DNA from: Roseovarius tolerans
GTDB taxonomy: Bacteria; Pseudomonadota; Alphaproteobacteria; Rhodobacterales; Rhodobacteraceae
Direction: 5' to 3'
Length of the DNA: 64,000 nucleotides
NCBI RefSeq assembly: GCF_900109855.1
Contig: NZ_FOBO01000009.1
Span: forward strand, 88,645 to 152,644
Positions 63,140-64,000 of this stretch are shown one piece after another (positions within the stretch are counted from its first letter, which is position 1; every line of letters starts with the position of its first letter). The translations under genes were made by a program, and so were the position numbers. The notes below the pieces were generated by a model. That model had not been told where the DNA came from. It searched no databases and worked only from the letters and a program-made list of their open reading frames with translations.

Positions 63140-64000
63140 TCACTCGATGATCTTCGCGACGACGCCTGCGCCGACGGTGCGGCCGCCTTCGCGGATGGCG
63201 AAGCGCAGGCCGTCTTCCATGGCGATCGGGGCGATCAGCTCGACCTCGAACTTGAGGTTGTCGCCGGGCATCACCATCTCCGTGCCCTCGGGCAGGTTCA
63301 CCGTGCCGGTCACATCCGTGGTGCGGAAGTAGAACTGCGGGCGGTAGTTGGCGAAGAACGGCGTGTGACGGCCACCCTCTTCCTTGGTCAGGATATAGGC
63401 CTCGGCCTCGAACTTGGTGTGCGGCTTGACCGAACCGGGCTTGCACAGCACCTGGCCACGCTCCACGCCCTCACGGTCGATACCGCGCAGCAGCGCGCCG
63501 ATATTGTCGCCCGCCTCGCCACGATCCAGCAGCTTGCGGAACATCTCGACACCGGTGCAGGTCGTCTTGCGGGTGTCCTTGATGCCGACGATCTCGAGCT
63601 CGTCACCGACGTTCACGACGCCACGCTCGACCCGACCGGTCACAACCGTGCCACGGCCGGAAATCGAGAACACGTCCTCGATCGGCATCAGGAAGGGCAG
63701 GTCCACGGCGCGCGCCGGCGTCGGGATATACTCGTCCACAGCCACCATCAGCGCCTTGATCGAGTTCTCGCCGATCTCCGGATCGGTGCCGTTCATCGCC
63801 GCCAGCGCCGAACCCTTGACGATCGGAATGTCGTCGCCGGGATAGTCGTAAGAGGTCAGCAGTTCGCGGATCTCCATCTCCACCAGCTCCAGCAGCTCCT
63901 CGTCATCGACCTGATCGACCTTGTTCATGTAGACGACCATGAACGGAATGCCGACCTGGCGACCCAGCAGGATGTGCTCGCGGGTTTGCGGCATCGGGCC
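63140..64000 (-). CDS. tuf: Elongation factor Tu, C-terminal part (cut by window edge)
   Basis: About 287 residues, covering the end of the GTPase domain and domains 2 and 3. The G4 motif NKVD ([17 protein letters not shown]) and the G5 region GSALAAM are visible. Domain 2 has [17 protein letters not shown]. Domain 3 has [31 protein letters not shown] and ends [14 protein letters not shown]. The N-terminal P-loop lies beyond the window. A strong terminator follows. Confidence 0.98.
   Translation of the reverse strand, partial: GPMPQTREHILLGRQVGIPFMVVYMNKVDQVDDEELLELVEMEIRELLTSYDYPGDDIPIVKGSALAAMNGTDPEIGENSIKALMVAVDEYIPTPARAVDLPFLMPIEDVFSISGRGTVVTGRVERGVVNVGDELEIVGIKDTRKTTCTGVEMFRKLLDRGEAGDNIGALLRGIDREGVERGQVLCKPGSVKPHTKFEAEAYILTKEEGGRHTPFFANYRPQFYFRTTDVTGTVNLPEGTEMVMPGDNLKFEVELIAPIAMEDGLRFAIREGGRTVGAGVVAKIIE

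Overview
The window is high-GC DNA whose gene content and order point to an alphaproteobacterium of the Rhodobacterales (Roseobacter group). The signs are a DddL-type DMSP lyase, a BamF-type (DUF3035) lipoprotein, the run M16 peptidase - BamF - LspA - PurH - heparinase-like - RsmB, and a block tRNA-Trp - secE - nusG - rplKAJL - rpoBC. The genus cannot be fixed from the sequence alone.

Layout. 1-12.6 kb is housekeeping, almost all on the minus strand: M16 peptidase (cut by the window edge), bamF, lspA, purH, a heparinase II/III-like protein, rsmB, a DUF1674 protein (plus strand), a LolA-like protein, dddL, ftsK and an aminotransferase. 12.9-42.3 kb is an accessory surface-polysaccharide locus. 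It holds a secreted SGNH/hydrolase-like protein with RTX repeats, five family 2 or 4 glycosyltransferases, a Wzx-type flippase, a Wzz-type chain-length protein, a CpsD-like ATPase with a long Glu-Pro linker, two sets of sugar oxidoreductase plus epimerase (one set fused into one protein), and a WecG/TagA-type glycosyltransferase. No Wzy polymerase, Wza exporter or initiating sugar-phosphate transferase is seen, so the glycan genes are incomplete here. 42.9-46.7 kb encodes a dipeptide/oligopeptide-type ABC transporter without a binding protein. 47.1-60.4 kb is the minus-strand transcription/translation block, ending at tRNA-Trp. 60.5-64 kb has a CaiB-type CoA-transferase with a MaoC/mesaconyl-CoA hydratase-like partner, a MAPEG gene remnant, and the C-terminal part of tuf.

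The most interesting element is a four-gene operon at 19.76-32.3 kb inside the polysaccharide locus. All three internal junctions are 4-base ATGA overlaps. The genes are a type I PKS (KS-AT-KR-DH-ACP-TE), a family 2 glycosyltransferase, an NRPS-type initiation protein (formyltransferase - adenylation domain split by a luciferase-like monooxygenase - carrier protein), and a phosphopantetheinyl transferase. There is no complete condensation domain. The simplest assembly logic is that the NRPS protein loads and modifies an amino acid, read by eye as glycine, and hands it straight to the KS. One malonate extension, ketoreduction, dehydration and TE release follow. The product would be a very small N-formylated, possibly hydroxylated, aminocrotonate-like acid, perhaps glycosylated or attached to the surface glycan. 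This is inference from domain order.

Non-coding signals include a dispersed repeat present as an inverted pair (about 5.2 kb and 46.9 kb), two sets of three palindromes at 15.74-15.91 kb, hairpin repeats at 18.1 kb and between rpoB and rpoC, a hexanucleotide repeat at 34.5 kb, and two strong intrinsic terminators (after rpoC and after tuf).
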